The translations under genes were made by a program, and so were the position numbers. A stretch of DNA of 46,388 nt from an uncultured Lachnospiraceae bacterium (lineage in GTDB: Bacteria > Bacillota > Clostridia > Lachnospirales > Lachnospiraceae): assembly GCA_910585215.1 (NCBI GenBank), contig CAJUDQ010000021.1:9704-56091 (forward strand), read 5' to 3'. The notes under the pieces were generated by a model that did not search any database, was not told the origin of the DNA, and was given only the letters and a program-made list of their open reading frames with translations. Of this stretch, positions 26,556-35,419 are shown in pieces (the stretch's first letter is position 1; every line of letters starts with the position of its first letter).

Positions 26556-27271
26556 AGGCATTTGGTATAACAGATATCGGAAAAACGAGAAAGACCAATC
26601 AGGATTATTTGTTTATCAGTGAAGATGCAGTCGGGACTCTCCCCAATATATATATTGTGGCAGATGGGATGGGGGGCCATAAGGCAGGGGAGGTTGCCTC
26701 AAAAGGAGCAGTACAGAGCATGATTCAGTCTCTGAAAAATACGTCTCTGAGAGACCCCGTATCAATTATGGAAGAAGGGGTGACAGCCGCCAACAACAAG
26801 ATATTTCATATGTCAAGAGATAATCCGGAATTTGAGGGAATGGGAACAACCCTTGTAGTGGCGACAGTTTATGAAAATTATTTTTATGTGGCCAATATAG
26901 GTGATTCCAGACTTTACATTGTCAATGATGAGATACATCAGATTACAAGAGACCACTCTTATGTGGAGGAAATGGTCAGCAGGGGGGAAATAGATAAGGA
27001 CAGCGCAAGGACACATGCACAGAAAAATGTGATTACCAGAGCTGTGGGGGTGGAAACAGGGACATATGCGGATTACTTCCAGGTAAAGTATAAAAAGGGA
27101 GATAAGATATTGATGTGTTCTGACGGATTGTCAAATATGATTGCCGATGATGAGTTAAAGGGAATTGTGAAAAAAAATATTCCGTTGGAGCAGATTGTCA
27201 ATGAACTTGTTTATACCGCAAATTACAACGGCGGAGCGGATAATATTACCGCGATTGTTGTAGCGCTTTGA
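26552..27271 (+). CDS. prpC: PP2C-family Ser/Thr protein phosphatase
   Basis: A 239-residue metal-dependent phosphatase that reverses phosphorylation by the neighbouring kinase. Motifs are GKTRKTNQDYLF, DGMGGHKAGEVAS, VANIGDSRLYIV, the ITRDHSYVEEMV segment, CSDGLSNMI and GGADNITAIVV, covering the metal-binding aspartates. It starts at ATG 26552 inside the rlmN stop, with GGGAG upstream. The phosphatase-kinase-rsgA order matches prpC-prkC-rsgA (cpgA) of B. subtilis. Confidence 0.95.
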   Translation: MKAFGITDIGKTRKTNQDYLFISEDAVGTLPNIYIVADGMGGHKAGEVASKGAVQSMIQSLKNTSLRDPVSIMEEGVTAANNKIFHMSRDNPEFEGMGTTLVVATVYENYFYVANIGDSRLYIVNDEIHQITRDHSYVEEMVSRGEIDKDSARTHAQKNVITRAVGVETGTYADYFQVKYKKGDKILMCSDGLSNMIADDELKGIVKKNIPLEQIVNELVYTANYNGGADNITAIVVAL

Positions 27272-27299
27272 AAGTAGATAATAGAGAGGTTTAGTAAGA

Positions 27300-29567
27300 A
27301 TGATTAGAAAAGGCATGTTTATTGGAGACCGGTATGAAATCGTGGATAAAGTCGGTTCGGGAGGAATGTCGGATGTCTATAAGGCATTGGACCATAAGCT
27401 GAACAGATTTGTGGCGATAAAGGTCTTAAAGACGGAGTTCAGTGAGGACAGAAATTTTGTTTCAAAATTTAAGGTGGAGGCACAGTCGGCAGCAGGACTG
27501 ACACATCCGAATATTGTAAATGTATACGATGTCGGAGAGGACCACAATATTCATTATATTGTAATGGAATTGATAGATGGAATTACACTGAAAAAGTATA
27601 TTGAGAAAAAGGGCCCTCTTCCAGTAAAAGAAGCTGTCAGCATAGCAATTCAGGTATCACAAGGTATCGAAGCTGCTCACAATAATCATATTATTCACAG
27701 GGATATCAAGCCGCAGAATATTATGATTTCAAGAGAGGGCAAGGTAAAGGTAACAGATTTTGGCATTGCAAGGGCAGCAAGTACAAATACGATTAATTCA
27801 AATGCAATGGGTTCTGTGCATTATATTTCGCCGGAACAGGCAAGAGGCGGTTATATCGATGAAAAGAGTGATATTTATTCACTTGGTATTACATTGTATG
27901 AATTGATTACCGGAAAGGTGCCTTTCGAGGGAGATTCTACGGTCAGTGTGGCACTTCAGCATATCAATGATGACCTCCCAAGTCCGAAGGATACCATACC
28001 AGATTTGCCAGTCAGTGTGGAAAAAATTATTTTGAAGTGTACACAGAAAAAGCCAGACAGAAGGTATTTAAAAATATCTGCATTGATTGCGGATATGAAG
28101 AAATCTCTGATTAGTCCAAACGAAGATTTTGTCCAGATTTCTGCTCCGCCAGTCAGCAATGCGACGACTGTAATGATGACAGACGAAGAGGTATCTATCA
28201 TTCGAAGCGAGTCAGGGAACCGATATGAAGATGACGATGCATATGACGAAAATGAAGAGTATGAATATGAAAACGAAGAGGAAAATGAGGAGGGAAATGA
28301 AACCGAGGACGAAGATGATATTTTTGGTGACAGTGACGATATAGATGCAGACAATCCAAAGATGGATAAAGTAATTTTTATCGGAGCAATTCTTTCCGGT
28401 ATTGTGTTTATTGCACTTGCGGTTATCTTCTTTGTGAAATCAATGGGAGGCTGCGGTGGAAATACAGATGATTCGGTTGAAACTACAACAAAGATAGAAG
28501 GCTTGAAATCAACACAGACAAAGGTTCCAGATGTAATAGGAAAATCAGAAGAAGAAGCCTGCAATATGCTTACTGAAGCTTTTATTGGATATAAAATTAA
28601 CCATGAGAATCATAATACAATTCCAAAGGGTGATGTTATCCGGCTTAGTAAAGATGTAGGAACCATAGTTGACAGAAATACCACTATTGATGTATATATC
28701 AGTGATGGAGCAAAGAAAAATACTATGCCTGATGTGATTGGACAGGATAAGGATGAAGCCAAAAAACTGTTGGAAAATGATGAATACGGTCTTGTAGTGA
28801 CATTTGAATATCAGGCAAGTGATGCCTATGAGGCAAATAAGGTAATTCGTACAGACCCGGAAAAGAAGACGGATATTTATTATGGTGATACAGTAACGAT
28901 ATTTGTCAGCCAGGGTGCAGATACTTCCAATGCAAAGGTTCCAGATATCAGAAATATGAGTCAGGAGAGAGCAAAGTCCGAAATGGAAGGCAGAGGTCTT
29001 TCATTGAGGGTAGAGGGTGAAGTTTACAGTTCTACAGTGGCTGTAGGAAATATTGTAGCTCAGGATATTAAACCAGATAAGGTGGTTCCAAGAGGAACAA
29101 CCATTGGGGTAACAGTAAGCAAAGGGCCAGAACCAACCACACCGGAACCAACCACACCAGAGCCGACCACACCAAAGCCAACACCGGAACCAACCACGCC
29201 AGAGCCGACCACACCGGAGCCAACCACGCCGGAACCGACATTTACTGCAAATTTCTTAAGCATGAATGCAGGTAATTTTGGAGTACCAGAAGGAACAAAT
29301 GGTACAATTACAAAGGCAGTGTTGAGTTATACAAACAGCAATGGACAGGAAACAACAGAAACGCTAAAACTCAGTGACTATAATATTGATACAAATTTTA
29401 ACGATGACTGGTCACTAGAGACAGGAAAAATCAGTATTACAAAAAAGGATGTAAAGGCCAATTCAGAGGCTACAATTGTGATTACCTTATCTTATCCTTC
29501 ATTAAATGAGGATGGAACTTCTACAACAAGTACAGCTACGGCATCGACAAAGGGTGTCTTTAACTGA
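27300..29567 (+). CDS. prkC: PASTA-domain Ser/Thr kinase with an extra C-terminal domain
   Basis: A one-pass membrane kinase of the PrkC/Stk1 type that senses cell-wall fragments. The 755-residue protein has a kinase domain (about 10-275) with VGSGGMSDVYKA, the ATP-binding Lys in VAIKVLK, HRDIKPQNIM, DFGIARA and SPEQARGG. An Asp/Glu-rich juxtamembrane stretch (about 308-350) and one transmembrane helix (about 358-380) follow. Three PASTA repeats start near 408, 477 and 547. Beyond these a Thr/Pro-rich linker (611-647) joins an additional domain of about 108 residues that I do not recognise, probably beta-rich. The extra domain is unusual in the PrkC proteins I know. It is followed one base later by rsgA. 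Confidence 0.95.
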   Translation: MIRKGMFIGDRYEIVDKVGSGGMSDVYKALDHKLNRFVAIKVLKTEFSEDRNFVSKFKVEAQSAAGLTHPNIVNVYDVGEDHNIHYIVMELIDGITLKKYIEKKGPLPVKEAVSIAIQVSQGIEAAHNNHIIHRDIKPQNIMISREGKVKVTDFGIARAASTNTINSNAMGSVHYISPEQARGGYIDEKSDIYSLGITLYELITGKVPFEGDSTVSVALQHINDDLPSPKDTIPDLPVSVEKIILKCTQKKPDRRYLKISALIADMKKSLISPNEDFVQISAPPVSNATTVMMTDEEVSIIRSESGNRYEDDDAYDENEEYEYENEEENEEGNETEDEDDIFGDSDDIDADNPKMDKVIFIGAILSGIVFIALAVIFFVKSMGGCGGNTDDSVETTTKIEGLKSTQTKVPDVIGKSEEEACNMLTEAFIGYKINHENHNTIPKGDVIRLSKDVGTIVDRNTTIDVYISDGAKKNTMPDVIGQDKDEAKKLLENDEYGLVVTFEYQASDAYEANKVIRTDPEKKTDIYYGDTVTIFVSQGADTSNAKVPDIRNMSQERAKSEMEGRGLSLRVEGEVYSSTVAVGNIVAQDIKPDKVVPRGTTIGVTVSKGPEPTTPEPTTPEPTTPKPTPEPTTPEPTTPEPTTPEPTFTANFLSMNAGNFGVPEGTNGTITKAVLSYTNSNGQETTETLKLSDYNIDTNFNDDWSLETGKISITKKDVKANSEATIVITLSYPSLNEDGTSTTSTATASTKGVFN
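29130..29240 (+). repeat. Tandem repeat encoding the EPTTP linker of the PASTA kinase
   Basis: A 15-base unit (GAA/GAG CCA/CCG ACC ACA/ACG CCG/CCA) repeats about seven times with one KPTP variant, encoding a Pro/Thr spacer between the last PASTA repeat and the C-terminal domain. Its length may vary between strains by slippage in multiples of five residues. Confidence 0.85.
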
Positions 29568-29568
29568 T

Positions 29569-30447
29569 ATGCAGGGTAAGATAATAAAAGGCATTGCCGG
29601 ATTTTACTATGTGCATTGTGCACATGGTAAAATCTATGAATGCAAGGCCAAAGGGATTTTCAGATACAAAAATATCAAACCGCTGGTGGGTGATAATGTG
29701 GAGCTGGACATTATCAGTGAAAGTGAAGCCACTGGCAATATTACAAAAATTTTGGAGAGAAAAAATTCGCTGATTCGGCCGGAGGTGGCAAATATTGACC
29801 AGGCATTGATTTTATTTGCAGTAAAAAGCCCGTCGCCAAACCTCAATCTGCTGGACCGTCTTTTGGTTATGATGGAAGTACAGCAGATTCCATGTATGAT
29901 TGCTTTTGGTAAAGCGGATTTAGTTCAGGAAGAAGAAATAAAACCCCTGCAGGAAATCTATCAACAGGCGGGTTATCCGTGCATAGGGATAAGTACATTT
30001 GAAAACAGAAATATAGATAACATAAAAGAGCTACTGTTTCATAAAACGACAGCCCTTGCAGGTCCTTCTGGTGTGGGAAAATCCACACTTTTAAATTATC
30101 TGGTACCACATGCAAATATGGAAACAGGGAGCATCAGCACAAAAATTGAACGTGGCAAGCACACAACCAGACATTCTGAATTGTTTGACATAGATGAAAC
30201 TACATATATTTGTGACACACCGGGATTCAGTTCGATGTATATTCGGGATTTTGAAGCTGACAGTCTGAAGCATTACTTTCCTGAATTTGAGCCATATTTT
30301 GGCATGTGTAAATTTGGAAGCTGCAATCATATCAGGGAACCCGGATGCAGTGTCAAAGAGGCATTGAGCCAGCATAAAATCAGCAAAAGCAGATATGAAA
30401 ATTATATACTGATGTATAATGAATTAAAAAACAATAATAAAAAATGA
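29569..30447 (+). CDS. rsgA: Ribosome small-subunit biogenesis GTPase RsgA
   Basis: A circularly permuted GTPase that acts late in 30S assembly. The 292-residue protein has an N-terminal OB fold (about 1-70). The permuted G motifs follow: G4 as FGKADL, then G1 GPSGVGKSTLLN and G3 DTPGFSSM. A C-terminal zinc knuckle has CKFGSCNHIREPGC. ATG 29569 follows the kinase stop by one base, and translation is probably coupled since no strong ribosome site is visible. A longer frame would start inside the kinase gene. Confidence 0.95.
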   Translation: MQGKIIKGIAGFYYVHCAHGKIYECKAKGIFRYKNIKPLVGDNVELDIISESEATGNITKILERKNSLIRPEVANIDQALILFAVKSPSPNLNLLDRLLVMMEVQQIPCMIAFGKADLVQEEEIKPLQEIYQQAGYPCIGISTFENRNIDNIKELLFHKTTALAGPSGVGKSTLLNYLVPHANMETGSISTKIERGKHTTRHSELFDIDETTYICDTPGFSSMYIRDFEADSLKHYFPEFEPYFGMCKFGSCNHIREPGCSVKEALSQHKISKSRYENYILMYNELKNNNKK

Positions 30448-30462
30448 AAGGATGGAGAAATT

Positions 30463-31128
30463 ATGATGTATAAACTGGCGCCATCAATTTTAAATGCCAA
30501 TTATGCGAATCTGGAGTCTGAAATCAAAACTGCTGATATGGCAGGGGCAGATATGATTCATCTGGATGTAATGGACGGAATGTTTGTTCCATGTATTTCT
30601 TTTGGATGGGATTTAATTAAAAACATTCGCTGCTGTACGGAAAAGAAATTTGATGTTCATCTGATGATTAATGACCCGGACCGTTATTTAAAGAATTTTA
30701 AGGAGGCGGGAGCAGATATTATTTCTGTACATGCAGAAGCATGCAGTCAGCTTGATGTGACAATTGACCGAATCAGAGATTTGGGCTGTAAGGTCGGGGT
30801 GGTTTTAAATCCTGCAACTTCTTTGACCACTTTGGATTTTGTGCTGGAAAAAATTGATATGGTTCTTTTAATGACAGTAAATCCAGGCTTTGGCGGTCAA
30901 AAGTATATGAGCAGCATGACAAGAAAAATAACAGAGCTGCGGCAAATTATCGAGGAACGCGAATTTGATGTGGATATTGAAGTGGATGGCGGTATTACGG
31001 CTGCAAATGTAAGAACTGTATTGGATGCAGGAGCAAATATTATTGTGTCCGGTTCTGGTATTTACCGTGGAGATATTTATCAGAATGTTACCAGTTTTTT
31101 GGAGATTTTTAAAGAATATGACCGATAA
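30463..31128 (+). CDS. rpe: Ribulose-phosphate 3-epimerase
   Basis: Interconverts ribulose-5-phosphate and xylulose-5-phosphate in the pentose phosphate pathway. It is 221 residues, a TIM barrel with LAPSILNANYANLE, HLDVMDGMFVPCISFG, FDVHLMI, MTVNPGFGGQKYM and the phosphate-binding EVDGGITAANV and GSGIYRG segments. GGATGGAG lies before ATG 30463 (30466 is also possible). It overlaps thiN by 11 bases. The rsgA-rpe-thiN order is widespread in Firmicutes. Confidence 0.97.
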   Translation: MMYKLAPSILNANYANLESEIKTADMAGADMIHLDVMDGMFVPCISFGWDLIKNIRCCTEKKFDVHLMINDPDRYLKNFKEAGADIISVHAEACSQLDVTIDRIRDLGCKVGVVLNPATSLTTLDFVLEKIDMVLLMTVNPGFGGQKYMSSMTRKITELRQIIEEREFDVDIEVDGGITAANVRTVLDAGANIIVSGSGIYRGDIYQNVTSFLEIFKEYDR

Positions 31129-31777
31129 AGCCCTGATTATTACCGGAGGAGAGATTGATTTTTCTTATCAAAAATCAGAGGACTGCCGAATGGTAATCGC
31201 TGTGGACAATGGACTGGCAGCCGCCCATCGAATGGGAATAAGACCGGATGTCATTATCGGCGATTTTGACACAGTTTCACCAAACCTGCTGCATATTTAC
31301 GAAAATCAAAGTGATATTGAAATCATAAAGCTCAAGCCGGAGAAGGATGATACCGATACGGAAGCGGCCGTTTGTTTTGCCGCCAAAAAAGGTATAAAAG
31401 AAATTGATATTCTGGGAGCAACCGGTTCCCGTTTTGACCATGCCTATGCAAATATGTTCCTGTTAAAAAGGGCTATGGAGCAGAATATTATGATTTATCT
31501 GTATACAGGACTGAGCAAGATTTATCTGGTGCATGGAAAAAGAGAATATTGCAGAGAAGATTTTTTTGGAACCTATATTTCTTTTTTGCAGTTTGATGGA
31601 AGTGCTCTGGGAGTTACCCTAGAAGGCTTCAAGTACAATGTATCTGATTTTGATTTTGATACAAAGAAAACTTACCGTCTCGGGGTAAGCAATGAACCAA
31701 TGAAGGAACGGGCAAGCATTGTGATACAACAGGGATATATGCTTGCTGTAGAATCACTGGAAGATAAGGACAAATGA
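31118..31777 (+). CDS. thiN: Thiamine pyrophosphokinase
   Basis: Converts thiamine plus ATP to thiamine pyrophosphate. It is 219 residues long. The catalytic-domain motifs IGDFDTVSP and PEKDDTDTEAAVCFA and the LGATGSRFDHAYANM segment are clear, and the C-terminal thiamine-binding strand region (YRLGVSNEPM) follows. ATG 31118 lies within the end of rpe, 13-14 bases behind GGAG. The stop overlaps the next start (ATGA). Confidence 0.94.
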   Translation: MTDKALIITGGEIDFSYQKSEDCRMVIAVDNGLAAAHRMGIRPDVIIGDFDTVSPNLLHIYENQSDIEIIKLKPEKDDTDTEAAVCFAAKKGIKEIDILGATGSRFDHAYANMFLLKRAMEQNIMIYLYTGLSKIYLVHGKREYCREDFFGTYISFLQFDGSALGVTLEGFKYNVSDFDFDTKKTYRLGVSNEPMKERASIVIQQGYMLAVESLEDKDK

Positions 31778-32892
31778 AAAGAAAATATTTTTTACTGCTG
31801 ATACCAGTTTCAATCTTATGTATTCTGCTGGCAAAGATGTTTCCAGCAGTGGCGGAATATATCTTTGCCAGAGGCTTATTTAAAATTATTTCTGTTCCGC
31901 TTGGATTTATAACAGGGCTTTTTCCATTTTCCATTGCAGAGCTTCTGCTGATACTGTTTCCAGTCTGTATAGTTGTTTTAATCGTAAGATTCTGTTATCA
32001 AATGCTGAAAGGAAACAGAAAAGAGATTTTAAAGCGATGGGTGGTAAATACGGGAGTCTTTGTCAGTATTCTTGTATTTCTCTTTACAACATTATGTGGA
32101 ACAAATTATTATCGTTTTGAATTTGAGCAGTTCTGTGAATTTGAAATAGAAGAATATTCCAAAGAAGAATTATATTCTCTGTGCGAATATCTGGCAGAAA
32201 AAGTAAATGAATCAAAGAGAGAATTGATGGAGACGGAGGGAGAGGAAGGAATTAGGACCGATAAAAATAAGGTAGTTATACTGGAGGATTTTTCAGAAGT
32301 GGCAGAAGACGCAAAAAAAGCCTATCAAAAGCTAGAAAAGAACTATCCGGTATTTAAATACAGTACAGGTGCTCCAAAACCGGTATTTTTGTCAGAATAT
32401 ATGTCTTATACGGGAATTGTGGGAATTTATTTTCCTTTTACCGTAGAGGCAAATGTAAATACAGATGTTGCGGGATATAACAGGCCGGCAGATATGTGTC
32501 ATGAGCTTGCACATTTACATGGATTTATGAGAGAAAACGAGGCGAATTTTATTTCCTATCTGGTCTGTACAAACAGCGACAAAGCATATTTCAGGTACAG
32601 CGGCTATATGCTTGGATATATTTATGCGACCAATGCCCTGTATGATGAAGATATCGAAAAATATATGCAGATTTCTTCCATACTGTCAGAAGAAGTAAGA
32701 GCTGACCTTGATTTTGAACATGAATACTGGAAGGAACTTGAGAGTAAAGATTCATATCAAACTATAGAAGCAGTATCAGATAAGGTGAACGATACCTATT
32801 TAAAGGCCAATGGTCAGACAGACGGAGTAAAAAGCTATGGAAAAATGGTAGATTTGCTGATTGCACAGTATCTGGCAGAGTCACAGCAATAA
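31774..32892 (+). CDS. DUF3810-type membrane protein with a zinc-protease-like motif
   Basis: A 372-residue protein with an N-terminal helix (about 5-25) and two more (about 45-75 and 92-112), then a large, probably extracytoplasmic domain. That domain holds CHELAHLHGFMRENEANFISYLV (near residues 243-265), an HExxH motif with a downstream Glu as in gluzincin metallopeptidases. The family as I remember it is DUF3810, without a proven role. It overlaps thiN by four bases and lies before queA. A membrane protease is an inference from the motif. Confidence 0.82.
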   Translation: MKRKYFLLLIPVSILCILLAKMFPAVAEYIFARGLFKIISVPLGFITGLFPFSIAELLLILFPVCIVVLIVRFCYQMLKGNRKEILKRWVVNTGVFVSILVFLFTTLCGTNYYRFEFEQFCEFEIEEYSKEELYSLCEYLAEKVNESKRELMETEGEEGIRTDKNKVVILEDFSEVAEDAKKAYQKLEKNYPVFKYSTGAPKPVFLSEYMSYTGIVGIYFPFTVEANVNTDVAGYNRPADMCHELAHLHGFMRENEANFISYLVCTNSDKAYFRYSGYMLGYIYATNALYDEDIEKYMQISSILSEEVRADLDFEHEYWKELESKDSYQTIEAVSDKVNDTYLKANGQTDGVKSYGKMVDLLIAQYLAESQQ

Positions 32893-32916
32893 AATGAAGG
32901 ATAACTGGAGAAAACA

Positions 32917-33981
32917 ATGGAATTGAAATTAAGTGATTTTAATTATGAGCTTCCAAAGGAGTTGATTGCACAGGACCCTCTGGAAAACCGGTCTTCCAGC
33001 CGGCTTATGCATATAGACAGAGCAACAGGACATTATGAGCATAAAATGTTTACAGATATTATGGACTATCTTTCTGCTGGAGACTGTCTAGTGATAAATA
33101 ATACAAAGGTAATTCCGGCAAGGCTGTATGGAGTGAGAGAAAAGGCGGGAGAGGGTTCTCAGGAAGGAGAAACAATACTCACAACAGGAAAAATAGAGAT
33201 TCTTTTATTAAAGAGAAGAGAAGACAATATCTGGGAAGCTCTGGTAAAGCCGGGAAAAAAATGCAGGCCTGGAACACGGCTTGATTTTGGCAATGGGAAG
33301 TTAAAGGCTGAGATTTTACAGATTATCGAGGATGGAAACCGTCTGATTCAGTTTTTTTATGAGGGTATTTTTGAGGAAATACTGGATGAACTGGGACAGA
33401 TGCCGCTTCCACCATATATCACTCATGAATTAAAGGATAAAAACAGATATCAGACAGTCTATGCAAAATATGATGGTTCTGCAGCAGCGCCAACAGCGGG
33501 GCTTCATTTTACAAAAGAATTGCTGGAGAAAATCAGGCAAAAAGGAGTCATAATTGCAGATGTGACACTTCATGTAGGACTTGGCACATTTCGGCCGGTG
33601 AAGGTGGAAAATGTGCTGGAGCATCATATGCATTCGGAATATTATACGATTCGGGAAGAGGATGCACAAAAAATCAATCAAGCAAAAGAGAATGGACACA
33701 GAGTGATTGCTGTTGGAACTACAAGCTGTCGGGCACTTGAATCGGCGGGGCAGGGAGGAAAAATTCAGCCAGTCAGTGGATGGACGGATATTTTTATTTA
33801 TCCAGGGTATCAGTTTCAGATAATAGATGGTCTGATTACAAATTTTCATCTGCCGGAATCCACACTTTTAATGCTGGTATCGGCATTTGCAGGAAGAGAG
33901 AATATTCTGGCGGCATATGAGGAGGCTGTAAAAGAAAAATACAGATTTTTCAGTTTTGGTGACGCCATGCTTATGATATAA
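32917..33981 (+). CDS. queA: S-adenosylmethionine:tRNA ribosyltransferase-isomerase
   Basis: Transfers and isomerises the ribosyl part of SAM to preQ1-34 in tRNA, making epoxyqueuosine, the step after tgt. It is 354 residues long. Signatures are FNYELPKELIAQDPLENRSSSRL, VINNTKVIPARLYG, GSAAAPTAGLHFTKELLE, DVTLHVGLGTFRPV, TTSCRALES and NFHLPESTLLMLVSAFAGRE. It is the last gene of the unit beginning at rlmN. In many genomes it is next to tgt; here they are separated. Confidence 0.97.
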   Translation: MELKLSDFNYELPKELIAQDPLENRSSSRLMHIDRATGHYEHKMFTDIMDYLSAGDCLVINNTKVIPARLYGVREKAGEGSQEGETILTTGKIEILLLKRREDNIWEALVKPGKKCRPGTRLDFGNGKLKAEILQIIEDGNRLIQFFYEGIFEEILDELGQMPLPPYITHELKDKNRYQTVYAKYDGSAAAPTAGLHFTKELLEKIRQKGVIIADVTLHVGLGTFRPVKVENVLEHHMHSEYYTIREEDAQKINQAKENGHRVIAVGTTSCRALESAGQGGKIQPVSGWTDIFIYPGYQFQIIDGLITNFHLPESTLLMLVSAFAGRENILAAYEEAVKEKYRFFSFGDAMLMI

Positions 33982-33984
33982 GTA

Positions 33985-34007
33985 AAACAACTGACCTGCG
34001 GTTGTTT
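33985..34007 (+). terminator. Weak terminator after queA
   Basis: AAACAAC and GTTGTTT form a perfect 7-bp stem with a 9-base loop. It has few G-C pairs and a weak U-tail. An alternative pairing ACCTGC/GCAGGT spans it. Confidence 0.4.
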
Positions 34008-34032
34008 ATTACGGCATATACAGCAGGTTATT

Positions 34033-34061
34033 TTGACTTGATATATGAAGAAATGTATTCT
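34033..34061 (+). promoter_or_regulatory. Sigma-A promoter of the ibrA-ibrB pair
   Basis: TTGACT (34033-34038), 17 bases, then TATTCT (34056-34061), about 24 bases before the start codon. Confidence 0.7.
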
Positions 34062-34084
34062 AATAAAAATACTATGGTGGGAAA

Positions 34085-35419
34085 ATGTACATGAGAAAAG
34101 AATATACGGGGCAGAACGTCTATACAGCTCTGCAGGAACGTCTAAGATTTCTGTTTGAAGAATTTGACAATATTTTTGTTTCATTTTCAGGAGGAAAGGA
34201 CAGTGGACTGCTTTTGAATCTGGTGTTGGATTTTCAGCGAAAGTATTATCCGAACAAAAAAATAGGTGTTTTTCATCAGGATTTTGAAGCACAGTATACA
34301 GTGACTACGGAATATGTGGAGCGTACTTTTCAGCGGATTCAGGATGAGGTTGAACCATACTGGGTCTGCCTTCCAATGGCAACCAGAACAGCGTTAAGCA
34401 GTTATCAGATGTACTGGTATCCATGGGATGATACAAAACAGGAAGCATGGGTTCGTCCCATGCCTCAATATTCCTATGTAATTCATCTGGAGAATAATCC
34501 AATCACAACATATCATTATCGTATGCATCAGGAGGATTTGGCAAAGCAGTTTGGACGCTGGTACAGAATAGCTCATAATAATGGGAAAACTGTATGCCTG
34601 CTTGGAATTCGGACGGATGAATCTTTACAGAGATACAGCGGAATTTTGAACAAAAAATACGGGTATAAAAATAAATGCTGGATTAGCAGGCAGTTTAAGG
34701 ATGTGTGGGCAGCATCGCCGATTTATGACTGGTCAAACAGCGATGTGTGGCATGCAAATTATATCTTTGAATATGATTATAACAAACTTTATGACCTTTA
34801 TTATATGGCAGGATTAAAACCGGACCAGATGAGAGTGGCTTCCCCATTTAATGATTATGCAAAGGACAGTTTGAATTTATATCGTGTCATCGACCCTGAG
34901 ATATGGGCCAAACTGGTTGGAAGAGTAAAAGGCGCTAATTTTGCGTCTATCTATGGAAAAACAAAGGCAATGGGATACCGCAATCTGAAGCTTCCTAAAG
35001 GATATACATGGAAATCTTATACAAAATTTCTGCTGGATACTCTTCCTGCACGTCTCAGAAAAAATTATATTGAAAAATTCAACACTTCTATGCGGTTTTG
35101 GCATACCACAGGAGGAGGACTTGATGAAAAAATCATTCAGGAACTGATTGACCATGGATATAATATTCGCAGGAATGGCGTCTCCAACTATACTGTAATG
35201 AAAAATTCCCGCATTATATTTCTTGATAAAATTCCTGATGATACCGATGATATCAAATCTTCCAAAGATATCCCCAGCTGGAAACGAATGTGTTATTGTA
35301 TTTTAAAGAATGACCATATCTGTCGTTTTATGGGATTTGGTCTGAACCGAAAACAGCAAAAGCGGGTGGAGGCACTGAAGCGTAAATATAATAAGGTAGG
35401 TGAGTCAAATGGTTTTTAA
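34085..35419 (+). CDS. ibrA: IbrA-like PAPS-reductase-family protein (DUF3440)
   Basis: A 444-residue PP-loop ATP pyrophosphatase. The loop is VSFSGGKDSGLLLNL (about residues 37-50), as in PAPS reductases and their DndC-like relatives. Long aromatic-rich stretches follow (PMATRTALSSYQMYWYPWD, ASPIYDWSNSDVWHAN), and a C-terminal part about 150 residues long resembles DUF3440. True PAPS reductases end in a conserved ECG-type cysteine motif, which I do not see, so sulfate assimilation is unlikely. E. coli IbrA, with IbrB, activates eib genes; the chemistry is unknown. It overlaps ibrB by 11 bases. The start is ATG 34085 or 34091. Confidence 0.82.
   Translation: MYMRKEYTGQNVYTALQERLRFLFEEFDNIFVSFSGGKDSGLLLNLVLDFQRKYYPNKKIGVFHQDFEAQYTVTTEYVERTFQRIQDEVEPYWVCLPMATRTALSSYQMYWYPWDDTKQEAWVRPMPQYSYVIHLENNPITTYHYRMHQEDLAKQFGRWYRIAHNNGKTVCLLGIRTDESLQRYSGILNKKYGYKNKCWISRQFKDVWAASPIYDWSNSDVWHANYIFEYDYNKLYDLYYMAGLKPDQMRVASPFNDYAKDSLNLYRVIDPEIWAKLVGRVKGANFASIYGKTKAMGYRNLKLPKGYTWKSYTKFLLDTLPARLRKNYIEKFNTSMRFWHTTGGGLDEKIIQELIDHGYNIRRNGVSNYTVMKNSRIIFLDKIPDDTDDIKSSKDIPSWKRMCYCILKNDHICRFMGFGLNRKQQKRVEALKRKYNKVGESNGF

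Noticed and set aside
29060..29263. Gly/Val repeat frame on the - strand opposite the EPTTP spacer
   Set aside because: It is the reverse complement of the Pro/Thr codon repeat and has no ribosome site or independent support.
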